Assembly: GCA_030524065.1 (NCBI GenBank) | Contig: JAUNHF010000062.1 | Span: forward strand, 1 to 8,545 | Length of the DNA: 8,545 bases | DNA from: Deinococcus sp. | Lineage (GTDB): Bacteria > Deinococcota > Deinococci > Deinococcales > Deinococcaceae | Direction: 5' to 3' | Shown here: piece by piece, positions 1 to 6,929 of the stretch | Layout: every line of letters begins with the position of its first letter | Position numbering within the stretch: the stretch's first letter is position 1 | Made by a program: the position numbers and the translations under genes | The notes under the pieces: generated by a model | Databases searched by the model: none | What the model was told of the DNA's origin: nothing | What the model saw: only the letters and a program-made list of their open reading frames with translations

Positions 1-1831
1 GGGAGCCTCCCTGGGCGCAATGGTTATAGCGGGCGGGGCCCGTGGGTGCCGGCTTAGGGGGGTCTGGGGCGGGGGCAGGTGTGGGGTTAGGTGGGGGAAC
101 AGGCGTTGGGGTAGGGGTCGGCGCCGGCGCAGGGGCCCCCGTAGCCGTCACGTTCAGGGACAGCTGACGGGTGCGGGTGGGCGCATCCGTGCTGGTCGCC
201 GTAACCCCAATGGTGTGCTGACCGTCGGGAGCCGAAACATTGGTCACGGTGATCACGCCGCCGCTCAGGCTGGTTTGCAGGCCAGCCGGGGCGTTTATGG
301 CGATGGTGGCCGGAATATTGGTCCACAGCTCGACCGAGCGCGATTGCCCACGGGCCAGCGAAAAGGTGCTGGGCGTGGCCGTGAACGACAGCTCAGGCGT
401 GGGCGCTGGAGCGGGAGTAGGCGCCGGGGCAGGCGTAGGAGCTGGAGTCGGGGCTGGCGCTGGAGTCGGTGTGGGTGCAGGCGCCGGCTGGCCGAGATTG
501 ACCCCCAACTGCGTCAGAGCGCCGGGCACACTGATCTGACCAAACCCCACGTTGTTGTTCTTGGCTCCAGCATTGCTGGCACTGGTGTACAGAGCGTTCT
601 TGACCGCATCTACGGTGCTGCCGGGCTTGGCCTGAAGCATCAGGGCCACTGCGCCCGCCGCGATGGGGCTGGCCTGCGAGGAACCGCTTAGCGCGCCGTA
701 GCCACCCCCGGGAAAAGCGCTGGTGATTGCCACACCGGGCGCGGCGATATCGGGCTTGGTGACCTGCACGTTTTGCCCGCCGATGTTCCAGATGGCGGGG
801 CCACGGCTGCTAAAGCTCGCCACCTGGCCGCTGGCGTCCACCGCGCCCACGCCGATGGCTTCGGGCAAGTTGCCGGGGCTGCCGGTGGTGCCGGCGGTGG
901 GGCCATAGTTGCCGATGGCGAACACCGGCACGATGCCAGCATTCAGCATGTTGGTCACCGGCACCCGGAATTCGTTCCAGCTGCCAGGAATCCCCAGGCT
1001 CATGTTGACCACCTGGGCGCCGTCATTGGTGGCGGCGTTGTTGTCGGGGTCAATGACGTACTGCATGCCGGCAATCACCTGCGCGAAGGTGCCTTCGTTG
1101 TTGGGCAGCACCAGCGCGCTGATCACCTTGGCGTCGGGGGCCACACCCACCGTGTTCCCGACCAGCAGGCCGGCGGTGTGGGTGCCGTGGTTGGTGGTGT
1201 CGCGCGGCGCAGCGCCGCCGACACGGTTGCCTTCGGCGTTAAATTCGGCAAAGGCCGCGACCTTGCCGCTCAGCTCGGGGTGCGAGGCGTCAATCCCACT
1301 GTCCAGGTGTCCGATACGGATGCCCGAGCCCTTGAACCCAGCCGCCCAGGCCTGCGGCGCGCCGATCTGCTGAAGGTGGGCCGGGGTGCCGGCCGGCGCA
1401 GCGGCGGCGCTGAGGGCCACGGCGCGGGGCACCTGCACCTGAAAGTTCTCGAACACCTCCTTTACGTTGGGCAGGGCCGCCAGCGCCAGCGCCTGACGGG
1501 GGGTCAGGGGCAGGTAGATGCTCTGGTCCAGCCACAGTTCGGTGCCCTGGCCGCTGCGAATCGCTTCATTCAGGATGCGGGCGGATGGACCCAGGCCCTG
1601 CAGGCTCTGGGCCAGCTGGGAGCGCAGTTGCCCCAGGTTCTGGCGGCCACGGGCCGTGTTGGAAAATTCAAAGCGCACGATCACGCCTACCGGCTGCTGG
1701 TCGCCGGCCTGAAGCTTTTTCTGGAGGCCGGGCGACAGCTTGAAGGTCTGCGCCTCGGCCTGGGTGCTCAGGCCCAGGGCCAGGCTGGCACTGAACGCCA
1801 GGGCCAGGGCAGTCAAACGGGAATGGTTCAT
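1..1831 (-). CDS. Secreted subtilisin-like serine protease (S8 family), C-terminus cut by window edge
   Basis: Extracellular or envelope endopeptidase. 610 residues are visible and the frame is still open at base 1, so the C-terminus is missing. Domains in order: signal peptide about 1-27 (hydrophobic core, then AEA|Q); probable I9-like propeptide about 46-135; S8 catalytic domain about 150-440; Pro/Ala/Thr linker 449-479; Ig-like beta domain about 480-565; second Pro-rich linker 566-599; then the start of an unseen region. The catalytic set is present: Asp177 (HLDSGID), His215 (NHGTHTAG), oxyanion Asn308 (AIGN) and Ser385. The serine motif is GSSQASP, not the usual GTSMASP, so the Met after the nucleophile is Gln386. 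The ATG at 1831 is chosen because the signal peptide follows at once and a TAGGCT box lies 6 bases upstream, suggesting a leaderless mRNA. There is no obvious Shine-Dalgarno sequence. The family call is certain; the substrate is unknown. Confidence 0.95.
   Translation of the reverse strand, partial: MNHSRLTALALAFSASLALGLSTQAEAQTFKLSPGLQKKLQAGDQQPVGVIVRFEFSNTARGRQNLGQLRSQLAQSLQGLGPSARILNEAIRSGQGTELWLDQSIYLPLTPRQALALAALPNVKEVFENFQVQVPRAVALSAAAAPAGTPAHLQQIGAPQAWAAGFKGSGIRIGHLDSGIDASHPELSGKVAAFAEFNAEGNRVGGAAPRDTTNHGTHTAGLLVGNTVGVAPDAKVISALVLPNNEGTFAQVIAGMQYVIDPDNNAATNDGAQVVNMSLGIPGSWNEFRVPVTNMLNAGIVPVFAIGNYGPTAGTTGSPGNLPEAIGVGAVDASGQVASFSSRGPAIWNIGGQNVQVTKPDIAAPGVAITSAFPGGGYGALSGSSQASPIAAGAVALMLQAKPGSTVDAVKNALYTSASNAGAKNNNVGFGQISVPGALTQLGVNLGQPAPAPTPTPAPAPTPAPTPAPAPTPAPAPTPELSFTATPSTFSLARGQSRSVELWTNIPATIAINAPAGLQTSLSGGVITVTNVSAPDGQHTIGVTATSTDAPTRTRQLSLNVTATGAPAPAPTPTPTPVPPPNPTPAPAPDPPKPAPTGPARYNHCAQGGS
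35..136 (-). repeat. Pro/Ala/Thr-rich low-complexity linker 2 in the protease
   Basis: Imperfect 6-12 bp repeats encode residues 566-599 of the protease: alternating Pro-Ala and Pro-Thr with a Pro-Pro-Pro run at 579-581. Such linkers are typically extended spacers between extracellular domains. It implies a further domain beyond the left edge. Confidence 0.7.
395..487 (-). repeat. Pro/Ala/Thr-rich low-complexity linker 1 in the protease
   Basis: Degenerate short tandem repeats (variants of GGCGCTGGAGT on the plus strand) encode residues 449-479, an alternating Pro-Ala/Pro-Thr spacer between the catalytic domain and the Ig-like domain. The repeat number could vary between strains by slippage; this is inference. 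Confidence 0.75.
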
Positions 1832-1837
1832 GGCCCT

Positions 1838-1843
1838 AGCCTA
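1838..1843 (-). promoter_or_regulatory. -10 box of a probable leaderless promoter for the protease
   Basis: TAGGCT on the minus strand ends exactly 6 bases before the ATG at 1831, so transcription would begin at or next to the start codon. It fits the Deinococcus TANNNT rule. No convincing -35 is seen at 16-19 bases. The 103-base gap to the upstream peptidase gene holds only this and a weak 5-bp hairpin (1870-1884). Confidence 0.5.
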
Positions 1844-1934
1844 CGGGCAGGAACTGTTGCCCCCCTGACGTTCCCGTGAGGAACCCTTCAGAGATCGTCA
1901 GGCGGGCGTCAGTCCGGTGCGCTGGTCTGTGCAC

Positions 1935-2867
1935 CTACGCAGAGGTGGCAGAGGCGGAGGCACCCGGCTGCCCTGCGCGCACAGCCTGCCGCACGGCGGC
2001 GCACACTGCCCGCGCGGTCAGATCGGTCAGCAGCAATGGGTCGGCGGCGGGGCGCAGGCCACTGCTCAGCACGAAAGCGCAGTCTCCGTCCCAGCCGGTG
2101 TGACTGGGAGAGATGACCCGCGCCAGGGCGGCGCAGGCCGCGTCGGCCAGGCGGCGGCACTCGGCTTTGGTCAGGGCATGCTCAGTGGCGACCGCCAGCA
2201 GGGTGGTGTTCTGCACGGGCGTCACTGGAAGCTGGGGAGCAGCCACGGGGCCAGCAGGGTGCCCCAGCGGCTGCCCGCGCTCATCCAGGACGTCCCCCAC
2301 CGGGTTGACCACAGCCAGGACGCCCACGCTGACTCCTGACTCTTCAAGCCAGACGCTGCCCAGACCGCCGGGCTGGGTGCCGGCGGGGCCGCGCCATTTG
2401 CTCACCGTAGCGCCGGTGCCGGCCCCCACCGCGCCGCAGGGCACCGGCGCCGAAGTGGCCGCCCGCAGCGCTGCCCGGCCGGAGTCGGCTGTGGGGCGGG
2501 CCTGGGGATCACCGCTGCCCAGGTCATAAATGACGGCGGCAGGGACGATGGGCACCCGCGCAGCGCCCGTGTCCACCCCCCGGCCCTGAAGTTCCAGCTC
2601 GCGCATCACCCCGTCGGCGGCCGCCAGGCCAAAGGCGCTGCCTCCCGTCAGCAGCAGGGCATGCACCCGCTCTACTGCCTTTTCGGGAGCCAGCAGCACG
2701 CCCTCGCGGGTGCCGGGGCTGGGCCCCAGAAAGCTGGCCGAAGCCACCGCCCCCCCGGGCGGACAGAGAATGACCGTGCAGCCGGTCCGGCCCACCGGGT
2801 CCGTCCAGTGGCCGACCTGAAAGCTGGGCAGCGCAGTCAAGGTGGTGTTGGCAGGTTCTGGTGTCAT
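1935..2867 (-). CDS. P1-family / S58 (DmpA-like) self-processing peptidase
   Basis: 310-residue member of the L-aminopeptidase/D-esterase (COG3191) group, Ntn-type hydrolases that cut themselves into two chains and use the new N-terminal Ser or Thr as nucleophile. Visible family blocks: GHWTDPVGRTGCTV at about 19-32, GTREGVLLAP at about 52-61, LLLTGGSAFGLAAADGV at about 71-87, a glycine-rich GAVGAGTGATVSKW at 145-158, NPVGDV at 188-193, and QNTTLLAVATEHALTKAE at 219-236. The last block marks the likely self-cleavage site, Asn220|Thr221, with Thr221 as nucleophile. No signal peptide is seen, so it is probably cytoplasmic. The frame stays open upstream to 3014, but that extension overlaps the regulator gene and family similarity begins just after the ATG at 2867. 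Neither a Shine-Dalgarno nor a -10 box is clear there. It lies 115 bases downstream of the regulator and may be reached by readthrough. The substrate is unknown. Confidence 0.88.
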   Translation of the reverse strand: MTPEPANTTLTALPSFQVGHWTDPVGRTGCTVILCPPGGAVASASFLGPSPGTREGVLLAPEKAVERVHALLLTGGSAFGLAAADGVMRELELQGRGVDTGAARVPIVPAAVIYDLGSGDPQARPTADSGRAALRAATSAPVPCGAVGAGTGATVSKWRGPAGTQPGGLGSVWLEESGVSVGVLAVVNPVGDVLDERGQPLGHPAGPVAAPQLPVTPVQNTTLLAVATEHALTKAECRRLADAACAALARVISPSHTGWDGDCAFVLSSGLRPAADPLLLTDLTARAVCAAVRQAVRAGQPGASASATSA

Positions 2868-2926
2868 GGGGCCAGTTGGGAGAGCGACCAGTCCGGAGAG
2901 GATCAGAGCCAGACCGCGCCAAGGGT

Positions 2927-2972
2927 GGGGGCGGAACAGCCCCGCCTCCCCGGCAGCCAGGGCCGCCCGGGG
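2927..2972 (-). terminator. GC-rich hairpin pair after the response regulator; possible terminator or attenuator
   Basis: Two inverted repeats lie just past the regulator stop. The first (2948-2972) has CCCCGG/CCGGGG arms extended past one bulge, with a 6-base loop. The second (2930-2934 with 2942-2946) has GGCGG/CCGCC arms and can extend to 2927/2949, where it would compete for the same bases as the first. No T-run follows, so intrinsic termination is uncertain. Confidence 0.35.
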
Positions 2973-2982
2973 CGTGTGATGT

Positions 2983-3651
<669 letters not shown>

Positions 3652-3657
3652 TGCCTG

Positions 3658-3663
3658 CTCCTT
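3658..3663 (-). promoter_or_regulatory. Shine-Dalgarno site of the response regulator gene
   Basis: AAGGAG on the minus strand, 6 bases before the ATG at 3651. It stands out because most genes in this window lack an SD and look leaderless. Confidence 0.75.
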
Positions 3664-3852
3664 GTCTTTGCGGCCCTGCCCACCCGGCCGTCAGCTCTGT
3701 TCATGAAAATGTGAAATAAGTCTAACCAGCGAGGTCCAGACGCAATCACAGTTACTTTTAGTCTCCCTTTATGCAGGGGAATTGTCAGAGCACTTAGGTC
3801 TATGCGGCGGGGGAGCGAGAAGCGGCTACGTGGCGCGGCCCAACCGCTGCTC
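3664..3852. promoter_or_regulatory. Divergent intergenic region with candidate promoters for the regulator
   Basis: This stretch, especially about 3695-3800, is visibly richer in A/T than the rest of the window. For the leftward regulator gene I see two candidates. One is CTGACA (3783-3788), 17 bases, GAGACT (3760-3765). The other is TTGCGT (3740-3745), 15 bases, TAGACT (3719-3724). Either gives an untranslated leader, consistent with the SD of that gene. A perfect TTCATGAA palindrome is at 3700-3707, beside a repeated TTTCA on the minus strand; this could be an operator. I see no small coding frame or RNA gene. Confidence 0.4.
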
Positions 3853-3858
3853 TAGACT
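3853..3858 (+). promoter_or_regulatory. -10 box of a probable leaderless promoter for the hydrolase at 3865
   Basis: TAGACT ends exactly 6 bases before the ATG at 3865, with no Shine-Dalgarno between. The -35 position has no recognisable TTGACA-like sequence. Confidence 0.5.
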
Positions 3859-3864
3859 GCCGCC

Positions 3865-4791
3865 ATGACCGATCCGTTCGCAGATTCTGCCCTGGAAGGC
3901 GACACCGCACTCCTCAATGGCGCCGAACTCTACTTTGCCTACCGGCCGGCTGGCCCGGAGCGGCCTGCGCTGGTCTTTTTGCACGGCGGGCCCGGCTACA
4001 ACAGCTTTTCTTTTCAGGAACTGTTCGGAGAGCGCCTAGAAGAAGCCGGTTGGCCCGCCGTGTATCTGGACCAGCGGGGCTGTGGCCGCAGCGCTCCGCT
4101 GACCGAGACCGAACAGGGCGAGGCCCTGGACCTTGACACCCTGGTTGAGGACGTAGAAGCCCTGCGCCAGCACCTCCAGCTGGAGCGCATCGTGCCGCTG
4201 GGTCACGGCTTTGGCAGCCTGATCGCGCTGGAATATGCCCGGCGCTACCCACAGCACACGGCGCGGGTGGTGGCGGTCAATCCCTGGGTGCACTTTCCGC
4301 AGCTGGCCCTGACCCTGCTGGCCGAGGCAAGTGCGCTCAAGGGCCAGCCGCTCAGCGACCCGGCCGATGACCTGCGCGCCCAGACTCCCGAAGGCGAGTA
4401 TCCGGCGGTGGGCGGTGCCCGCGTGCAGGCCGCTTTTGACCTGCTCAACGCCCGCGACCTGCTGAACACGCTGCACTTTCCCGATCCGCAGACGCGCATG
4501 CAGCTGGAATTCGTGGACGCCGAGGGCCAGCTGACCGGCCGCGCCGAGGTGGGCGAGGCGCTGGTGTACCAGGGCCTGTGGGAGTTCGAGTACCCGCCCT
4601 TTTTGCAGGAGATCACGCGGCCCATCTTCGTGATTGCGGGGGTGCATGACCGCAGCGCTTACCCCGAGCAGACCGACTGGCTCCAGGACCTGGGCGGCGC
4701 CGATCTGACCGTGTTGGACACCGGCCACTACCCCTGGCTGGATGATGAGGACGCCTTTGCGGGAGCGTTGCAGGAAGCCCTGACCCGCTAG
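3865..4791 (+). CDS. Alpha/beta hydrolase, proline-iminopeptidase-like (S33), nucleophile Ser replaced by Gly
   Basis: 308-residue alpha/beta-hydrolase fold protein without signal peptide, so probably cytoplasmic. It shows the S33 proline iminopeptidase signatures: oxyanion-hole HGGPG (40-44) and YLDQRGCGRS (67-76). The acid Asp262 (GVHDRS) and base His288 (DTGHYPW) of the triad are in place. The nucleophile elbow, usually G-x-S-x-G, reads GHGFGS (113-118), so the catalytic position 115 is Gly (GGC at 4207-4209), one base away from AGC Ser. The rest of the gene is intact and in frame, so this is either a catalytically dead relative with another role, or a point change or sequencing error. The ATG at 3865 is supported by the adjacent -10 box. 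It is transcribed divergently from the regulator and is followed after 23 bases by a small gene with its own promoter. The fold is certain; enzymatic activity is doubtful. Confidence 0.9.
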   Translation: MTDPFADSALEGDTALLNGAELYFAYRPAGPERPALVFLHGGPGYNSFSFQELFGERLEEAGWPAVYLDQRGCGRSAPLTETEQGEALDLDTLVEDVEALRQHLQLERIVPLGHGFGSLIALEYARRYPQHTARVVAVNPWVHFPQLALTLLAEASALKGQPLSDPADDLRAQTPEGEYPAVGGARVQAAFDLLNARDLLNTLHFPDPQTRMQLEFVDAEGQLTGRAEVGEALVYQGLWEFEYPPFLQEITRPIFVIAGVHDRSAYPEQTDWLQDLGGADLTVLDTGHYPWLDDEDAFAGALQEALTR

Positions 4792-4807
4792 GCCAGCGGG
4801 CTATGCT
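4780..4807 (+). promoter_or_regulatory. Promoter of the small gene at 4815
   Basis: CTGACC (4780-4785), 16-base spacer, TATGCT (4802-4807), with the -10 ending 7 bases before the ATG at 4815. The -35 lies inside the 3' end of the upstream hydrolase gene. The hexamer itself contains an in-frame ATG (4803), which is therefore more likely promoter than start codon. Confidence 0.5.
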
Positions 4808-4814
4808 GGACCCC

Positions 4815-5102
4815 ATGACCAAGCGTGACGCCAGCGACATTCCTGCCGAGCAGGGCGGCCTCCCCAACGAGGACGCCCCCGGACCGGCCCAGGCCACGGA
4901 GCAGGTCCGGCCCGCCAGCAGCCTGGACAGCGGCGAGCTGCTGATCAGCGGGGTGAACACTGGCCCCGCCCGCGAGGAGCGTGACAGCCGCACGCCCACC
5001 GAGGAACGCGCCCGCCTGACCCTGCGCCCCGGGGCAGAAGACCCCACCTACCGGGAGAATCCGGAAGCCGACCCGGACGCCCTGGCCGACCGCGGCGACT
5101 GA
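4815..5102 (+). CDS. Small acidic, probably disordered protein of unknown function
   Basis: 95 residues that I do not recognise. It is rich in Asp, Glu, Pro, Arg and Ala, has almost no hydrophobic stretch apart from GELLISGV at about 40-47, and has no cysteine, signal peptide or membrane segment. It is likely intrinsically disordered and soluble. The frame could start at the ATG at 4803 (99 residues), but that ATG lies inside a TATGCT -10 box seven bases before the ATG at 4815, so I chose 4815 as a leaderless start. The gene follows the serine-less hydrolase by 23 bases and ends before a strong hairpin at 5133-5162, so it forms a compact promoter-gene-terminator unit. Codon use looks like that of its neighbours. 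That the gene is real is likely but not certain. Confidence 0.65.
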   Translation: MTKRDASDIPAEQGGLPNEDAPGPAQATEQVRPASSLDSGELLISGVNTGPAREERDSRTPTEERARLTLRPGAEDPTYRENPEADPDALADRGD

Positions 5103-5132
5103 TCACTCGTAGCCAGTACAGGGCCGCGCAGG

Positions 5133-5162
5133 ACCGGCGCCCGCTCTCGCAGCGGCGCCGGT
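5133..5162. terminator. Hairpin terminator between convergent genes
   Basis: Perfect 9-bp inverted repeat ACCGGCGCC (5133-5141) / GGCGCCGGT (5154-5162); the stem continues with GCT/AGC past one bulged base, leaving a 5-base loop. It lies between the small plus-strand gene (ends 5102) and the minus-strand hydrolase (ends 5200). The plus-strand side is followed by a moderately T-rich TTCACCTTGT, the minus-strand side by few T, so it should act better on plus-strand transcripts. Confidence 0.65.
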
Positions 5163-5199
5163 TCACCTTGTCTGGCCCGTGACTTTTTCTGCCGGCTCC

Positions 5200-6045
5200 C
5201 TATGGGGCGAGAAACTCGGCCAGCAGGTTATTTACACGCACCGGCTCGTCGCGCATCAGCCAGTGGGTGGCCTGGGCAAAGAGCACCACCTGCAAGTCGG
5301 GCACCCAGGCTTCCAGCCCTTCGCTCAGTTCGGGCACCAGGGCCACATCCTGCATTCCCCACAGCAGCAGGGTGGGCGCCTGGACCTGCGTGCCCTTCAC
5401 GTTGCCCCAGCGGGCCAGGGCGCGGTAATAGTTGAGCATGGCACTCGCCGCGCCCGGCTGTGACCAGGCCGCTTCATAGCCTGCCCGGTCCGCCGCGCTG
5501 AAGCTGCCGGGCCTTCCCTGTAGGGCGTACCGGCCCAGCAGCGGCAGCAGCTGCTCGGGCAGCCAGGGCAGCTGGAAAAAGGCCGCGTACCAGGAGCGCT
5601 TTTTTTGCTCGGTGCGGCGCAGCTCACGGCGAATGGCCGCCGGATGCGGCGCGTTGAGCACGGCCAGGCGGTCCACCACTTCGGGACTGCGGATCGCCAG
5701 CCCCCAGGCGATGATGCCGCCCCAGTCGTGGCCCACCACATGGGCGCGGGCATGGCCCAGGCTGTGAATCAGAGCCACCACGTCATCCAGCAGGGTGTCC
5801 ATGCGGTAAGCGTCCACCCCCGGCGACTTGTCGCTGAGGTGATAGCCGCGCAGGTCGGGCGCCACCACCCGGAATCCGGCGCGGGCCAGCGGGCCGATCT
5901 GGCGTTTCCAGGCGCGGCTGTCTTCGGGAAAACCGTGCAGCAGCAGCACAAGTGGGCCACTTTCTGGTCCGGCCTCCAGGCAGTGCAGCCGGATGCCGTT
6001 CACATGACGCAGGCGGTCGGTCCAGGGCGGGCTGGGTAGAGTCAT
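5200..6045 (-). CDS. Epoxide-hydrolase-like alpha/beta hydrolase
   Basis: 281-residue soluble alpha/beta hydrolase of the epoxide hydrolase group, which opens epoxides to diols through an aspartyl-ester intermediate. Motifs: HGFPE (37-41, oxyanion hole), nucleophile Asp107 in GHDWGG (105-110), acid Asp233 (WGMQDVAL), base His261 (QATHW). The cap region keeps both tyrosines expected to activate the epoxide: Tyr153 in [14 protein letters not shown] and Tyr207 in LNYYRA. Those tyrosines favour an epoxide hydrolase over a haloacetate dehalogenase, which shares the Asp nucleophile. The ATG at 6045 is chosen because family similarity starts close to it and a CATAGT box ends 6 bases upstream. It is convergent with the small gene at 4815 and divergent from yebC, so it is a single-gene unit. 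The natural substrate is unknown. Confidence 0.92.
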   Translation of the reverse strand: MTLPSPPWTDRLRHVNGIRLHCLEAGPESGPLVLLLHGFPEDSRAWKRQIGPLARAGFRVVAPDLRGYHLSDKSPGVDAYRMDTLLDDVVALIHSLGHARAHVVGHDWGGIIAWGLAIRSPEVVDRLAVLNAPHPAAIRRELRRTEQKKRSWYAAFFQLPWLPEQLLPLLGRYALQGRPGSFSAADRAGYEAAWSQPGAASAMLNYYRALARWGNVKGTQVQAPTLLLWGMQDVALVPELSEGLEAWVPDLQVVLFAQATHWLMRDEPVRVNNLLAEFLAP

Positions 6046-6051
6046 GCCCCC

Positions 6052-6079
6052 ACTATGCGCCGCGCCGGGGCAACAGCAA
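6052..6079 (-). promoter_or_regulatory. Probable leaderless promoter of the epoxide-hydrolase-like gene
   Basis: On the minus strand TTGCTG (6079-6074), 16-base spacer, CATAGT (6057-6052), ending 6 bases before the ATG at 6045. Both hexamers are partial matches. Confidence 0.45.
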
Positions 6080-6102
6080 CCTGTGCCCGGCGCCCGCCGC
6101 GT

Positions 6103-6108
6103 TACAAT
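6103..6108 (+). promoter_or_regulatory. -10 box of the yebC promoter
   Basis: TACAAT, one base from TATAAT, in a 127-base divergent gap. The -35 is poor (CTGTGC, 6081-6086). Transcription would start near 6115, giving a leader of about 58 bases, in line with yebC having an SD. Confidence 0.5.
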
Positions 6109-6155
6109 GGGCCGCGTCCCGCAGGCGCCGCTCAGGCCGCGCGTGCGTGCATACC

Positions 6156-6161
6156 AAGGAG
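6156..6161 (+). promoter_or_regulatory. Shine-Dalgarno site of yebC
   Basis: AAGGAG, 11 bases before the ATG at 6173, slightly longer than usual spacing. Confidence 0.6.
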
Positions 6162-6172
6162 CGAACTGAACA

Positions 6173-6910
6173 ATGGCAGGTCACAACAAATGGTCTCAGA
6201 TCAAGCGGAAAAAGGGCGCCAACGACAAAAAGCGCAGCGCCATCATCTCCAAGCACCTGCGCGCCATCACGGCGGCGGTGCGTTCGGGGGGCAGTGACGA
6301 CCCCAGCGGCAACCTGGCGCTCAAGAACGCCATCGCGGCGGCCAAGTCCGACACCGTGCCGGTGGACAACATCAACAACGCTGTCAAGCGGGCCGCAGGC
6401 GGCGCCGACTCGGGCCAGGATTTCAAGGAAGTGACCTACGAAGGCTACGGCCCTGGCGGCACGGCTATTTTTATTGAGGCGCTGACCGACAATGTGAACC
6501 GCACCGTGGCCGACGTGCGGGCCGTATTCAACAAGCGTGGCGGTAGCTTAGGCACCTCGGGCAGCGTGGCGTGGCAGTTCGAGAAAAAGGGCGTGATTCT
6601 GCTGCCCGACGCCACCGAGGCGGCCCAGGAGGCGGCCATTGAGTATGGCGCTGAGGACATTCAGGTGTCCGAGGACGGCCTGGAAATCACCACCGACCCC
6701 ACCGAGCTGTACGCGGTGCAGGACGGCCTGGCCTCGGCGGGCTTTACCACCGAGAACGCCTCGCTGAGCCGCATTCCCAGCAACACGGTGGCCGTGAATG
6801 CGGAGGACGCCGGCAAGCTGCTGAAAATCGTAGACGCGCTGGAAGAACTGGACGACGTGCAGAACGTGTTCACCAACGCCGAGTGGCCCGACGACCTGGA
6901 CCTCGCCTGA
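6173..6910 (+). CDS. yebC: YebC/PmpR/TACO1-family protein
   Basis: 245 residues, the usual full length for YebC. The N-terminus [15 protein letters not shown] (1-15) is the family signature and fixes the start. A helical N-terminal domain (about 1-80) is followed by mixed alpha/beta domains with conserved TYEGYGPGG (88-96), [10 protein letters not shown] (107-116), GGSLG (123-127) and the C-terminal [13 protein letters not shown] (226-238). The family was long annotated as DNA-binding regulators (PmpR in Pseudomonas); more recent work on YebC and mitochondrial TACO1 points to ribosome binding and relief of stalling at proline-rich stretches, so the molecular role is not settled. It is cytoplasmic. 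It has its own promoter and SD, and the next gene starts 19 bases after its stop, suggesting co-transcription. Confidence 0.97.
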   Translation: MAGHNKWSQIKRKKGANDKKRSAIISKHLRAITAAVRSGGSDDPSGNLALKNAIAAAKSDTVPVDNINNAVKRAAGGADSGQDFKEVTYEGYGPGGTAIFIEALTDNVNRTVADVRAVFNKRGGSLGTSGSVAWQFEKKGVILLPDATEAAQEAAIEYGAEDIQVSEDGLEITTDPTELYAVQDGLASAGFTTENASLSRIPSNTVAVNAEDAGKLLKIVDALEELDDVQNVFTNAEWPDDLDLA

Positions 6911-6929
6911 GTGCTGGCGGCTGCTTCCT

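Noticed and set aside
395..487. Repeat array resembling CRISPR or a VNTR
   Set aside because: The repeats are short, degenerate, without spacers and in frame, encoding a Pro/Ala/Thr linker.
773..1879. Long plus-strand open frame opposite the protease (368 codons)
   Set aside because: It is antisense to a clear S8 protease with an intact catalytic set; its Gly/Ala/Val/Arg/His-rich translation is typical of the shadow frame of a GC-rich gene.
1870..1884. Inverted repeat GTTCC-CGTGA-GGAAC as terminator of the S58 gene
   Set aside because: Only a 5-bp stem with no T-run on the minus strand; too weak to call.
3700..3720. Possible radiation/desiccation response motif (RDRM, consensus TTATGTCATTGACATAA)
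   Set aside because: The minus strand gives TTATTTCA, 7 of 8 matches to the left half, but the right half does not follow at the required spacing, so this is not a convincing DdrO site.
4036..4728. 230-codon minus-strand open frame opposite the hydrolase at 3865
   Set aside because: Shadow of a recognised alpha/beta hydrolase; no family motifs, promoter or SD.
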